Shown: positions 36,129-44,978, counted from the stretch's first letter. The stretch is 64,000 nt of DNA from Pseudomonas putida W15Oct28 (GCF_000708715.2 NZ_JENB01000001.1:62001-126000), one strand, 5' to 3'. The notes: generated by a model not told the origin, from the sequence alone. Numbers and translations are program-made.

Positions 36129-37118
36129 ATGCGCCGCCCCCTCTTCCACCGGGCCCTGCTTTACCCCAGCCTGCTGTCGGGCGCCCTGGCGCTGGCCTGC
36201 GGGCACGCCATGGCCGCCACTGCCTGGGTCTCCAACGAAAAGGACAACAGCCTCAGCCTGATCGACATGCAAACCCTTGAAGTCACCGAAACCTTGCCGG
36301 TGGGCCAGCGCCCGCGCGGCTTGCTGCTGTCCCACGACAACACGCTGCTGTACATCTGCGCCAGCGATTCGGACCGGGTGCAGGTGATGGACGTGGCCAC
36401 CCGCAAGATCATCAAGGAACTGCCCTCCGGCAAGGACCCCGAGCAGTTCGCCCTGCACCCCAACGACCGCTGGCTGTACGTGTCCAACGAGGACGACGCG
36501 CTGGTGACGGTGATCGACACCGTCACCGACAAGGTGCTTGGGCAGATCGACGTCGGTATCGAACCCGAAGGCATGGCGGTGAGCCCCGACGGCAAGTGGG
36601 CAGTAAACACCAGTGAAACCACCAACATGCTGCACTGGATCGACACCAGCACCCAGACCCTGGCCGACAGCACCCTGGTCGACCAGCGGCCGCGTTTCGT
36701 CGAGTTCAACAAGGACGGTTCGCAACTGTGGGCCTCGGCGGAAATCGGTGGCACGGTGACCATCCTCGACGTGGCCACCCGCCAGGTGCTGAAAACCCTG
36801 AACTTCCAGATCAAGGGCGTTCACCCGGACAAGGTCCAGCCGGTGGGCATCAAGCTCAGCGCCGATGGCAAGTACGCCTTCGTCGCCCTGGGGCCGGCCA
36901 ACCATGTGGCGGTGATCGATGCCAAGACCTTTGATGTACTCGACTACCTGCTGGTCGGGCGGCGGGTGTGGCAGATGGCGTTTACCCCAGACCAAAGCCA
37001 GTTGCTGGCCACCAACGGGGTCAGTGGCGACGTTTCGGTGATCGACGCGAAGACCCTGAAGGTGCTCAAGTCGGTGAAGGTCGGCCGCTACCCCTGGGGC
37101 GTGGTGGTCACACCATGA
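36129..37118 (+). CDS. PQQ-cluster YVTN-type beta-propeller protein
   Basis: A 329-residue exported protein; signal peptide about 1-29 (ending GHAMA). Seven YVTN-like repeats are visible, for example AWVSNEKDNSLSLIDMQTLEVTETL, LYVSNEDDALVTVIDTVTDKVLGQI and AFVALGPANHVAVIDAKTFDVLDYL. This propeller is regularly found beside PQQ ethanol dehydrogenases, and its function is unproven. The stop overlaps the ATPase start by four bases. Confidence 0.9.
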   Translation: MRRPLFHRALLYPSLLSGALALACGHAMAATAWVSNEKDNSLSLIDMQTLEVTETLPVGQRPRGLLLSHDNTLLYICASDSDRVQVMDVATRKIIKELPSGKDPEQFALHPNDRWLYVSNEDDALVTVIDTVTDKVLGQIDVGIEPEGMAVSPDGKWAVNTSETTNMLHWIDTSTQTLADSTLVDQRPRFVEFNKDGSQLWASAEIGGTVTILDVATRQVLKTLNFQIKGVHPDKVQPVGIKLSADGKYAFVALGPANHVAVIDAKTFDVLDYLLVGRRVWQMAFTPDQSQLLATNGVSGDVSVIDAKTLKVLKSVKVGRYPWGVVVTP

Positions 37119-37855
37119 ACGCCCTGGACGTCAGCGATGTGAGCTTCGCCTACGGCCAGCGCGAAGCCCTCAAACAGGTGGGTTTCAGCCTGGCGCCCGG
37201 GCGTTTCGCTGCGCTGCTGGGCCCCAATGGCGCCGGCAAGTCGACCTTGATTGCCCTGCTTACCCGCCTGTACGAGCTACAGCATGGCGACATCCGCGTG
37301 TGCGGCTGCTCGCTGCGCAACGCTGCACGCCCTGCCCTGCGCCAGCTGGGTGTGGTGTTTCAGCAAAGCACTTTGGACCTGGACCTGAGCGTAGAACAGA
37401 ACCTGCGCTACCACGCCGCGTTGCATGGCCTGTCGCGGCGCCAGAGCAACCTGCGGGTCGAAGCCGAACTGGCCCGCCACGGCCTTGGCGAACGCCGCCG
37501 CGATCGTGTACGCGAGCTGAACATTGGCCATCGGCGCCGGGTGGAAATTGCCCGCGCGCTGCTGCATGAACCGCGCCTGCTGCTGCTCGACGAAGCCAGC
37601 GTCGGCCTTGACCCGGCCAGCCGACTGGCGCTCAACCAGCACCTGCGCCGGCTGTGCCGCGAGCAGCAGCTGAGTGTGCTGTGGACCACCCACCTGCTGG
37701 ACGAAGTGCAGCCCAGCGACGACCTGCTGATTCTGCACCAAGGGCGGCTGGTGGCCAGCGGCACCGCCGATACCCTGAGCCAGGAACACGGGGGCGACCT
37801 CGACAACGCCTTTGCCCGGCTGACCAGCACGCCCTCGGGAGCCAATGCCCTATGA
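37115..37855 (+). CDS. ABC transporter ATP-binding protein of the PQQ cluster
   Basis: A 246-residue ABC ATPase. Walker A is GPNGAGKST (residues about 36-44), the Q-loop is VVFQQSTLD, Walker B is LLLLDEAS (near 155) and the switch His is in WTTHLLDEV. The signature motif is degenerate: where LSGGQ is expected the protein has ELNIGHRRRVEIARALL. That replacement seems typical of this PQQ-linked subgroup and may affect ATP hydrolysis. ATGA overlaps tie it to the genes on both sides. Confidence 0.9.
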   Translation: MNALDVSDVSFAYGQREALKQVGFSLAPGRFAALLGPNGAGKSTLIALLTRLYELQHGDIRVCGCSLRNAARPALRQLGVVFQQSTLDLDLSVEQNLRYHAALHGLSRRQSNLRVEAELARHGLGERRRDRVRELNIGHRRRVEIARALLHEPRLLLLDEASVGLDPASRLALNQHLRRLCREQQLSVLWTTHLLDEVQPSDDLLILHQGRLVASGTADTLSQEHGGDLDNAFARLTSTPSGANAL

Positions 37856-38643
37856 ACGCTTACTGGCAATGTTTCAACGGCATCATGCTGCGCGAATGGC
37901 TGCGTTTCGTGTTGCAGCGCACGCGCCTGCTCAGCGCCCTGGTGCGGCCGCTGCTGTGGTTGCTGGTGTTCGCCGCCGGGTTTCGCGCGGCGCTGGGCAT
38001 TGCCATTATCGAGCCCTACGACACCTATATCCCCTATGAGGTGTACATCATTCCGGGCCTGGCCTGCATGATTCTGCTGTTCAACGGCATGCAGGGCTCG
38101 CTGTCGATGGTCTATGACCGGGAAATGGGCAGCATGCGGGTATTGCTGACCAGCCCGTTGCCACGGCCGTTTTTGCTGATCAGCAAACTGTTGGCGACCT
38201 CGTTGATTTCCCTGCTGCAGGTGTATGCCTTCCTCGCCATCGCCTGGCTGTACGGCGTGCAGCCACCGGCTGCGGGCTTGCTGCTGGCGATGCCGGCAAT
38301 GCTGCTGGTGGCCTTCATGCTCAGCGCCCTGGGGCTGTTGCTGTCGAACGCGATCCGCCAGCTGGAGAATTTTGCCGGGGTGATGAATTTCGTGATCTTC
38401 CCGCTGTTTTTCCTGTCTTCGGCGTTGTACCCGCTGTGGAAGATGCGCGAGGCCAGCCAGTGGTTGTACTGGCTGTGTGCCGTGAACCCGTTTACCCATG
38501 CCGTGGAGCTGGTGCGCTTTGCCCTTTATGAGCGGTTGAACCTGCTGGCGCTGGCGGTGTGCCTTGGGTTGACCGCGCTGTTCACCCTGCTGGCGATACT
38601 CACCTTCAACCCCCAGCATGCAGCGCTGCGCAAGCCCCGCTGA
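37852..38643 (+). CDS. ABC-2 type permease of the PQQ cluster
   Basis: A 263-residue ABC-2 (exporter-type) permease with about six membrane segments, including LLSALVRPLLWLLVFAAGF and NFVIFPLFFLSSALYPLW; the cytoplasmic MVYDREMGSMRVLLTSPLPR is the usual coupling region. It overlaps the ATPase gene by four bases. ABC-2 permeases export drugs, polysaccharides or heme-like molecules; the substrate here is unknown. Confidence 0.9.
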   Translation: MNAYWQCFNGIMLREWLRFVLQRTRLLSALVRPLLWLLVFAAGFRAALGIAIIEPYDTYIPYEVYIIPGLACMILLFNGMQGSLSMVYDREMGSMRVLLTSPLPRPFLLISKLLATSLISLLQVYAFLAIAWLYGVQPPAAGLLLAMPAMLLVAFMLSALGLLLSNAIRQLENFAGVMNFVIFPLFFLSSALYPLWKMREASQWLYWLCAVNPFTHAVELVRFALYERLNLLALAVCLGLTALFTLLAILTFNPQHAALRKPR

Positions 38644-38663
38644 GCTTCTGTCGCTTGCCCTGT

Positions 38664-38776
38664 GTAGGAGCGGCCTTGTGTCGCGATGGGCTGCGCAGCA
38701 GCCCCGGGATTTCAGCTGCACTGCTTGAATTGCCGGGGCTGCTGCGCAGCCCATCGCGACACAAGGCCGCTCCTAC
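38664..38776. repeat. REP inverted pair, GTAGGAGCGGCC type
   Basis: Nearly perfect long inverted repeat, GTAGGAGCGGCCTTGTGTCG arm to its complement, closely matching the unit at 32681-32795. Lies between the permease and the CXXCW gene. Confidence 0.88.
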
Positions 38777-38827
38777 AAGGGTCCGCGTCAGGGCTGAAGT
38801 GGCGGCTCACTTTTCAACCGCCATCTA

Positions 38828-38839
38828 CTACTTTAGTAC
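38828..38839. promoter_or_regulatory. CTAC-N4-GTAC box upstream of the CXXCW gene
   Basis: ACTACTTTAGTACT (38827-38840) has complementary 5-base outer arms AGTAC/ACTAC in part and fits the cluster box. It lies 80 bases before the ATG of the CXXCW protein. Confidence 0.55.
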
Positions 38840-38918
38840 TGCATTTGCTGTCTATCGTCGCATTCACAAAGCATCGCCACTGGCATGTAATGGGCCTATA
38901 ACAAAAAGGAAAAATCCC

Positions 38919-39467
38919 ATGCCACGTGCCCTGCGCCCCTTGCTGGCTGCCGTTTCGCTGTGTCTGTCACTGGGTACTGCCCAGGCCGACACCACTCCAC
39001 TGTTCTCCGCCGAAGGCTACCGCGCCACCCTCTACCGCAGCCCTACCCCGCAGCAGGTCGAGGGCGGCCAAGTCATAAACACTGCCGCGTTACAGCTGCT
39101 GCTGGGCCAGAACCCCAAGCCGGTACTGATCGACGTCTACCGCCGCCAATGGCTGCAAGGCCGCTTCATCGAGGACGAACCCCACGCCAACCTGCCCGGC
39201 AGCCTGTGGCTGGCCAACACCGGCGATGGCGAACTGAGCCCGGCCTGGCAGGACTATTTCGTGCGTAACCTGCAAAAAGCCACCGCCGGGCACCTGCAGC
39301 AACCGCTGGTCTTTTACTGCCGCTCCGATTGCTGGTTAAGCTGGAACGCGGTAAAACGCGCGAAGGCCCTGGGCTATAACAACCTGTACTGGTACCGCGA
39401 CGGTGTGGACGCCTGGCAGCAGGCCAACCTGCCGCTGCAGCCGGCGCAACCCGTGCCCTTCCCCTGA
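38919..39467 (+). CDS. PQQ-cluster rhodanese-like protein with CxxCW motif
   Basis: A 182-residue exported protein; signal peptide about 1-23 (ending GTAQA). It has a rhodanese-like fold with VLIDVYRRQW near residue 70 and the hallmark YCRSDCWLSWNAVKRA near 140, in which CRSDCW gives the CxxCW name of this PQQ-associated family. The Cys may carry persulfide, which would suit the SoxYZ-like carrier and the metallo-hydrolase encoded in the same cluster. That link is inference. Confidence 0.9.
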   Translation: MPRALRPLLAAVSLCLSLGTAQADTTPLFSAEGYRATLYRSPTPQQVEGGQVINTAALQLLLGQNPKPVLIDVYRRQWLQGRFIEDEPHANLPGSLWLANTGDGELSPAWQDYFVRNLQKATAGHLQQPLVFYCRSDCWLSWNAVKRAKALGYNNLYWYRDGVDAWQQANLPLQPAQPVPFP

Positions 39468-39525
39468 ATTGCTTGCCTGCGAATGCGTGCCCCGCCCCCT
39501 CCAATAAAAACAAGGTGAAAAGGCC

Positions 39526-40191
39526 ATGTACAAAATTCTGATTGCCGACGATCACCCCCTGTTTCGCGAAGCCATCCACAACGTCATCAGCGATGGCTTT
39601 CAAGGCAGCGAGGTCATGGAGACGGCCGACCTGGACAGCGCCCTGGCATTGACCCAGGCACACGACGACCTCGACCTGATCCTGCTCGACCTGAACATGC
39701 CTGGCATGCACGGCCTCAACGGCTTGATCACCCTGCGCAACGAGGCCCCGACCACGCCGGTGGTAATCGTTTCGGCCGAGCAGGAAAAGCAGATCGTGCT
39801 GCAGGCCATTACCTACGGCGCCGTGGGCTTCATCACCAAGTCCTCGCCACGTTCACAGATGATCGAAGCGATCGAGCAGATCCTCAACGGCAATGTCTAC
39901 CTGCCGCCCGACATCATCCGTGCCCAGAAAAGCAGCAACAGCCGGCGCCACAACGATACTCCGAGCTTCCCGCCGGAAATGCTCCAGGCCCTGACCCGCA
40001 AGCAACTGCTGGTGCTTGAGCGCATGACCAAGGGCGAATCGAACAAGCAGATTGCCTATACGCTGGAAATCGCCGAAACCACGGTGAAGGCGCATGTATC
40101 GGCGATCTTGCGCAAACTCAATGTGCATAACCGGGTGCAGGCCATCCTCAGTGCCGGCGACATCGATTTTGCTGACTACTTGCGGCGTTGA
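39526..40191 (+). CDS. pedR1: NarL/LuxR-type response regulator, AgmR/PedR1-like
   Basis: A 221-residue regulator: receiver with [14 protein letters not shown] acidic pocket, phospho-Asp in [13 protein letters not shown] (near 55), Lys in [10 protein letters not shown]; LuxR HTH at about 150-210 ([36 protein letters not shown]). It matches AgmR/ErbR, the global regulator of quinoprotein alcohol oxidation in pseudomonads. A good AAGGTG site precedes the ATG. It is the best candidate to bind the CTAC-N4-GTAG boxes in this cluster. Confidence 0.92.
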   Translation: MYKILIADDHPLFREAIHNVISDGFQGSEVMETADLDSALALTQAHDDLDLILLDLNMPGMHGLNGLITLRNEAPTTPVVIVSAEQEKQIVLQAITYGAVGFITKSSPRSQMIEAIEQILNGNVYLPPDIIRAQKSSNSRRHNDTPSFPPEMLQALTRKQLLVLERMTKGESNKQIAYTLEIAETTVKAHVSAILRKLNVHNRVQAILSAGDIDFADYLRR

Positions 40192-40198
40192 CCTGCAA

Positions 40199-40295
40199 CG
40201 GCCTCTTCGCGGGCTTGCCCGCTCCCACAGGATTTGTACAGGTTCCAAGGCTTGCGCAATACCTGTGGGAGCGGGCAGGCCCGCGAAGAGGCCGG
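40199..40295. repeat. REP inverted pair, GTGGGAGCGGGC type
   Basis: Arms GGCCTCTTCGCGGGCTTGCC and its reverse complement, separated by a 35-base core, between the convergent pedR1 and hybrid-kinase genes. Confidence 0.85.
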
Positions 40296-40298
40296 CAG

Positions 40299-42236
40299 CT
40301 ATGTCGCGCTGCTGGCCAACAAATGGCTCATCGCAGTCTTGAGCTTCATCGGCCGCACCGGTTTGTGCATCAGGGTATGGCCCAGCTCGCGGATCTGCTG
40401 CTTGAGGTCGTTGCTGTAGTTGGCGGTGATCATCAGCGCCGGTAGCGGCTGAGCGCGGCGGGCATTGATCCGCGCCACGGCGTCGACCCCGTTGCAGTCG
40501 TTGTCCAGGTGGCAGTCGGCAATCAGCAGGTCGGCCTCGGCGTGGTAATTGTCCACCTGGCGCGCCAGGTCTTCCTCCGACAACGCAGTCACCACCTGGC
40601 AGCCCCAACCCTCCAGCAAGGTGCGCATGCCGGCGCAGATCGCCGCATCGTTATCCAGCACCCACACCCGCGCCCCCCGCAGGCGTTCGAGCATCGGCTC
40701 GCAGATCACCTGGCTCGGCTGGGCCTTGGGCGCGGTGGCGCTCAGCGGCACTTCGACGGCGAACACCGAGCCTTTGCCGAGCCATGAACGCACGCGGATC
40801 CGGTGGCCGAGGATGCCGGCGATCTTTTCCACGATCGCCAGGCCCAGGCCCAACCCGCGGTCCTGGTCCGGGCGCTGGACATCACCGCGCTTGAACTCCT
40901 GGAACATTTCTTCCAGGTGCTCTTCGGCAATGCCGATACCGCTGTCCCACACTTCGATCCGCAGGCCGCCACGCTGGCGCCGACAGCCCAGCACCACGCG
41001 CCCGCGGTGGGTGTAGCGGATGGCATTGCTGAGCAGGTTGCGCAGGATCCGCGCCAGCAGCTGGATGTCACTGCGCACCACCGCAGAACAGCCCACAAAA
41101 TGCAGCTCAAGCCCTTCGCTGCGCGCCACTTCGGCGTATTCGGCAGCCAGGTTGTCCATCAGTTCGCTGAGGGCGAACGGGGCGACATCGGCCTTGATCA
41201 CCCCGGCATCGAGCTTGGAAATGTCCACCAAGGTGCCTAGCAGGTTCTCTACATCCTCCAGCGAGTTGCTGACATTTCGAACCAGGTGGGCACTGTCTTG
41301 CGGATCGCGGCGTTCGAGCAGCGCGCTGGTGAACAGCCGCGCCGCGTTCAGCGGCTGCAGCAAGTCGTGGCTGACCGCAGCGAGGAATTTGGTTTTCGAC
41401 AGGTTGGCCTGGTCGGCCTCGCGCTTGGCTTCTCGCAGGCGCGACTCGGCCCGGCTGCGTTCCTCGATTTCACGCAGCAACTGGTCGTTGAGGCTGGTCA
41501 GTTCAGCGGTGCGTTCGCGCACCCGCTGCTCCAGGTGCTGATAAGCCTGGTGCAGCGCCTGGGCGGTATTGCGGCGCTCGGTAATGTCGCGGATCAACAC
41601 GAAGATACCCACCACGTCGCCACTGGCCAGGCGGTTGGGTACGTAGGAGCGCAGCATGTAGCGCTCCTGGCCATTGATGTTGGTTTCGGCAAATTCGAAC
41701 GTGACGCTCTCCCCCGCCAGGGCCCTCGCCACATAGCCTTCCAGCCGCTGGTAATGCTGCTCGCTGTGGGCCTCTCTCAGGCTCTGGCCCAGCATTACGC
41801 CGTGCGGCCAGCAGTACCATTCTTCATAGACCTTGTTGGTGAATTCGTAGACCAGATCGGCATTCAGGTAAGCGATCAGCGCCGGGACATTGTCGGTAAT
41901 CAGGCGAATCTGGTGCTGGTGGGCAGTCTCGGCCCGCTGTCGAGCCTCGCTGAGCAGGCGGTTGACCGCCTTGAGCTCCGCCATGGCCTGGTTCAGGGCA
42001 TCGGTGCGCTCACGCACCTGCTCGGCCAGTACCACCGAATGCTGGAACGCCGCGTAGGGGTCGTTGCCCCGCGTTACCCCCGACTCGATGCGTTCGATCA
42101 ACGCGCCGTTGATGCGCTGCAGCTTTTGGTTTTCGTGCTGCAGCCGGCAGAGCTCTGCTTGCAGCTCAGCGCCCGACAGGAGGCCGGTTGCGGGCAATGG
42201 CGACCCCGGTGAAGGTCTGGTTGATATGCATGCCAT
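40299..42236 (-). CDS. nahK: PAS hybrid histidine kinase, NahK/ErcS'-like (PedS1)
   Basis: A 645-residue soluble hybrid kinase. A coiled coil (about 20-105) leads into a PAS domain (about 110-230, DNVPALIAYLNADLVYEF to GIFVLIRDITERR), a second coiled coil, HisKA with acceptor His in AAVSHDLLQPLNAARLF (near 300), HATPase (NLLSNAIRYT, GLGLGLAIVEKI) and a receiver with Asp in LLIADCHLDND (near 580). In P. aeruginosa the homologue NahK/ErcS' sits beside nosP and is inhibited by NO-bound NosP. The proposed ATG overlaps the end of the FIST gene by 71 bases, which is long; a later non-ATG start is possible. Confidence 0.88.
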   Translation of the reverse strand: MACISTRPSPGSPLPATGLLSGAELQAELCRLQHENQKLQRINGALIERIESGVTRGNDPYAAFQHSVVLAEQVRERTDALNQAMAELKAVNRLLSEARQRAETAHQHQIRLITDNVPALIAYLNADLVYEFTNKVYEEWYCWPHGVMLGQSLREAHSEQHYQRLEGYVARALAGESVTFEFAETNINGQERYMLRSYVPNRLASGDVVGIFVLIRDITERRNTAQALHQAYQHLEQRVRERTAELTSLNDQLLREIEERSRAESRLREAKREADQANLSKTKFLAAVSHDLLQPLNAARLFTSALLERRDPQDSAHLVRNVSNSLEDVENLLGTLVDISKLDAGVIKADVAPFALSELMDNLAAEYAEVARSEGLELHFVGCSAVVRSDIQLLARILRNLLSNAIRYTHRGRVVLGCRRQRGGLRIEVWDSGIGIAEEHLEEMFQEFKRGDVQRPDQDRGLGLGLAIVEKIAGILGHRIRVRSWLGKGSVFAVEVPLSATAPKAQPSQVICEPMLERLRGARVWVLDNDAAICAGMRTLLEGWGCQVVTALSEEDLARQVDNYHAEADLLIADCHLDNDCNGVDAVARINARRAQPLPALMITANYSNDLKQQIRELGHTLMHKPVRPMKLKTAMSHLLASSAT

Positions 42237-43329
42237 TGAACTGTTCTCCGTAGGTGTTGAAGCCGATCACCCGCTGCTCGCGCAAGAACGCTCCCACTGG
42301 CTCCAGGCCGTGATGGGCTTCCAGCTCCAGGCGCCGCAGAAAGCAATCACAACCGATGGTCAGCAGCGGCGGACCAAGGCGCTGGTGCAAACCGTCGAAC
42401 AGCTGGTGCAGGTTCGGCAACAGCGGGCCCGGGGTCATGGCGGTGAGCACGATGCCGTTTTCTACCGCACAGTAGAAACTCAGGCTCATGTCCGGGTGCA
42501 CTTGCTGGATCGCCCGCACGTAATACTGGTCATGAATGCGCACCGCCAGCGGATGAGCGGCGAATACCCGGTAATCGAGCGCAGCCACCGGCACGCCGAT
42601 GTGCCGGGCGTACTCCTCGGCCGCAGGCTCGGCATTCAGCTCGAAGACCCGACGCTGGGCGCTGTCGGCGCCGGTTACCACCAGTTTTTCCTGGCGTGGC
42701 AGGACGTGGTGGGTGGTGAACACTTCGAAATCGAGCCAGGTGTTGACCAACACCACCACAGCGGCACCGTTGTGGAACGCGCCACCGAAGTACACATGGG
42801 TACGGTTCAGGTAGTTGTCGTCGCCGGCCGAACCGCCAAAATGCGGGATGTCCCCCAGTGCCGCGCTGAGGGCGGCGAGCACCATTTCCTCACGGCTGGA
42901 CAGGCCGTCGAGCAGGGTCAGGGCAAAGCTGTGGCCCTTGATCGGTGCCAGGGTGTTGCTGCGGCAGGTGCCCACCAGGCGCTCGACCATCTGCTGCGCG
43001 TCGATGAGGCTAAAGCGCTCCATTTCATCGATCAGCTCGGTGGCAATCGAAAAATGCCGGTGATCGAAGCCCACCGCCGTGACGCAATTGCGGCCGTAGC
43101 CCAGCGGGGTGATTTCCCCAGCGCTGGTGCAGCCGACCAGGCGGATACCGCCAAAGCCCTGCTCCAACGCTTCGCCCAAGGCTTGCAAGTCGTATTCGGC
43201 GGAACAGAAGAACAGCACGAAACCCAGGTGCGGGTGCAGCAGCTGCCGCGCCAGGTCCTGGGCGGCCTGCCGGGCGTCGGTGGCCTGGGACATGGCGCTG
43301 ACCACACCGTCGTTTTGAGCCTGCTGCAT
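42166..43329 (-). CDS. nosP: FIST-domain protein, NosP-like nitric oxide sensor
   Basis: A 387-residue protein with FIST N (about 35-220: GFVLFFCSAEYDLQAL, GIRLVGCTSAGEITPLGY) and FIST C (about 230-370, ending LLTIGCDCFLRRLELE and VIGFNTYGEQFNGMHINQTFTGVAI). Where studied, FIST proteins encoded next to NahK-type kinases bind heme and NO and are named NosP. Upstream lies the best CTAC-N4-GTAG box of the window. The kinase gene follows with overlap. Heme binding is expected from the family, not shown here. Confidence 0.85.
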   Translation of the reverse strand: MQQAQNDGVVSAMSQATDARQAAQDLARQLLHPHLGFVLFFCSAEYDLQALGEALEQGFGGIRLVGCTSAGEITPLGYGRNCVTAVGFDHRHFSIATELIDEMERFSLIDAQQMVERLVGTCRSNTLAPIKGHSFALTLLDGLSSREEMVLAALSAALGDIPHFGGSAGDDNYLNRTHVYFGGAFHNGAAVVVLVNTWLDFEVFTTHHVLPRQEKLVVTGADSAQRRVFELNAEPAAEEYARHIGVPVAALDYRVFAAHPLAVRIHDQYYVRAIQQVHPDMSLSFYCAVENGIVLTAMTPGPLLPNLHQLFDGLHQRLGPPLLTIGCDCFLRRLELEAHHGLEPVGAFLREQRVIGFNTYGEQFNGMHINQTFTGVAIARNRPPVGR

Positions 43330-43394
43330 CGTGGTCTCCGGCGCGGGGGTGGCTGAGGGGGTCAGTGTACGAAGGTGGGTACGGGGGACGAATG

Positions 43395-43406
43395 CTACTT
43401 GGGTAG
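43395..43406. promoter_or_regulatory. Perfect CTAC-N4-GTAG box upstream of nosP
   Basis: GCTACTTGGGTAGC (43394-43407) has perfect 5-bp arms and lies 65 bases upstream of the nosP start codon, inside the context GAATGCTAC that also precedes the pqqA and pedE/pedF boxes. Confidence 0.6.
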
Positions 43407-43456
43407 CGGGTGGACGGTTCCATGGGTGTAAAAGCAGCCCGTGTTTAGCAAATCAT

Positions 43457-43543
43457 TGTGGGAGCGGGCGTGCCCGCGAACACCGGCGAAGCCGGTGCCA
43501 TGAATCGCGTCGCCTGATTCGCGGGCATGCCCGCTCCCACAGG
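43457..43543. repeat. REP inverted pair, GTGGGAGCGGGC type
   Basis: TGTGGGAGCGGGCGTGCCCGCGAA to TTCGCGGGCATGCCCGCTCCCACA with an inner ACCGGCGAAGCCGGT hairpin, near-identical to the unit at 28340-28427. Confidence 0.85.
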
Positions 43544-43570
43544 TACACACCAAGGCTGATAACCTGTGAT

Positions 43571-44758
43571 CTACCAGGTCAGCACCGCGCCCACCGCAAA
43601 GGTATCGGTGTCTTCGTTCTGCGCACTGGTGTCATGCCCGTCGATGGAAAACTGGTTGTACTCGGCCACCAGCTTGAGGTTGTCGTTGACATCATGGAAC
43701 AGCGCCACCCCGCGGGTCTCGTAGTCCGCCCCGCTGCCCACCGCGCCGTTGCCGTCGTCCTTGGTCTTGCCATAGGACAGCGCCACGCGGTTCTTGCCGA
43801 CCTTGTACGAGCCCTGCAGCAGGTAGCCGTCACTGTCGACATTGCGCAACACCGGTTCGCCCGCGTTGTTGGTGAAGAACGGGTTGATGCCCTTGGCCTG
43901 GAACCCCGAGCCGGTCAGCGACAGCCCGCCCATCTTTGCCTGCACCCCGTAACCCACCCCCTTGGACGTGACCGTTTCTACCGTCGAGTCAGTGTTGTCG
44001 GAGGTCTGATAGCTGCCATTGACCCAGCTGTACATCTGCGCCCCGCCCAGGTCGAACTGGTAGGTGATCTCGCTTTCGGTGCGGGGGTTTTCCTGGTAGG
44101 CCTTGCCGGTCGGGCTGCTGTCGTTGGTGTCTACCGGGTCCATGATGCCCACCGCCACCCGCAGGCCGTCCATCACCGGCGTGCGGTAAGTGATCTGCGA
44201 GGTGGGGAACGGGTACGGGTAACCACTGCCGATGTTGCCGAACGACACCCCGCCGCCGTCCACCAGCCCCAGGGTGTCACTGACCTGGCCATAACCGGCC
44301 AGCAGCTCGTCGAGGAGGATGTTGGAGCGGGCGAACAGCCCGAAGTCTTTGCCGATCAGCACCTCGCCCCACTCGGGGTTGGCCACGGTGCCGTAGAACT
44401 GGCGCACGTCGATGGCGGTGTCGGTGCCATTGGTTTCACTGTCGTTGATCGTGACCCAGAACGAGGCACGCGCGCCGAGCTTCAGGTCATCCACCTGCTT
44501 GCCCATGTTGAAACCCAGGTAGTTGGGCAAGAAGCCCATCTTCACCCGCGACTGGCGGCGATCGAACTGCTCACCCTCACGGTCGACCTTGCTGTTGACG
44601 TAGAAGGCGTTGATGTAGCCATCGGTGGAAAAGGTTGTCTGGTCCTTGTCGTACAGCATGATCTCGGCCTCGGCGACGCCGCTCAGGCCCAGGGCAGAAA
44701 AGCTGGCGATGGCGGCTGCCAGAAGACGAGGCGGCAGGTGCTTATTGTTGTTGTGCAT
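43571..44758 (-). CDS. Gram-negative general porin
   Basis: A 395-residue outer-membrane porin of the trimeric general-porin (Porin_4) type; signal peptide about 1-32 (ending GVAEA). The mature start EIMLYDKDQTTFSTDGYINAFYV and the C-terminal VGAVLTW with terminal aromatic residue fit a beta-barrel inserted by BamA. It differs from the OprD porin at 14700. ATG at 44758 has GGAG six bases upstream; the frame could extend four codons to a TTG. Confidence 0.88.
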   Translation of the reverse strand: MHNNNKHLPPRLLAAAIASFSALGLSGVAEAEIMLYDKDQTTFSTDGYINAFYVNSKVDREGEQFDRRQSRVKMGFLPNYLGFNMGKQVDDLKLGARASFWVTINDSETNGTDTAIDVRQFYGTVANPEWGEVLIGKDFGLFARSNILLDELLAGYGQVSDTLGLVDGGGVSFGNIGSGYPYPFPTSQITYRTPVMDGLRVAVGIMDPVDTNDSSPTGKAYQENPRTESEITYQFDLGGAQMYSWVNGSYQTSDNTDSTVETVTSKGVGYGVQAKMGGLSLTGSGFQAKGINPFFTNNAGEPVLRNVDSDGYLLQGSYKVGKNRVALSYGKTKDDGNGAVGSGADYETRGVALFHDVNDNLKLVAEYNQFSIDGHDTSAQNEDTDTFAVGAVLTW

Positions 44759-44978
44759 GGCGCGCTCCAAACGGGGACTGGATGTCGGAGGCGATTATCA
44801 GAAGTGGGCAAATTGCCGGGTACGCTGCTTTCGGGCGGGCGGGCAGGTGCTTTGGGCTGGCGGATGCGGCGTGAGGATTTGGTCGCGGTACCCGCTTGGG
44901 TCAGTACACGAGACCTAAGGCGTACGCATGAATGGTTGGTGGGTATCAATACACCTGAACGAACTGGGGCCGCCTTGC

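Noticed and set aside
34815..36995. 726-codon minus-strand frame opposite the ABC binding protein and propeller
   Set aside because: Antisense shadow; it would also cross the divergent pedS2 promoter.
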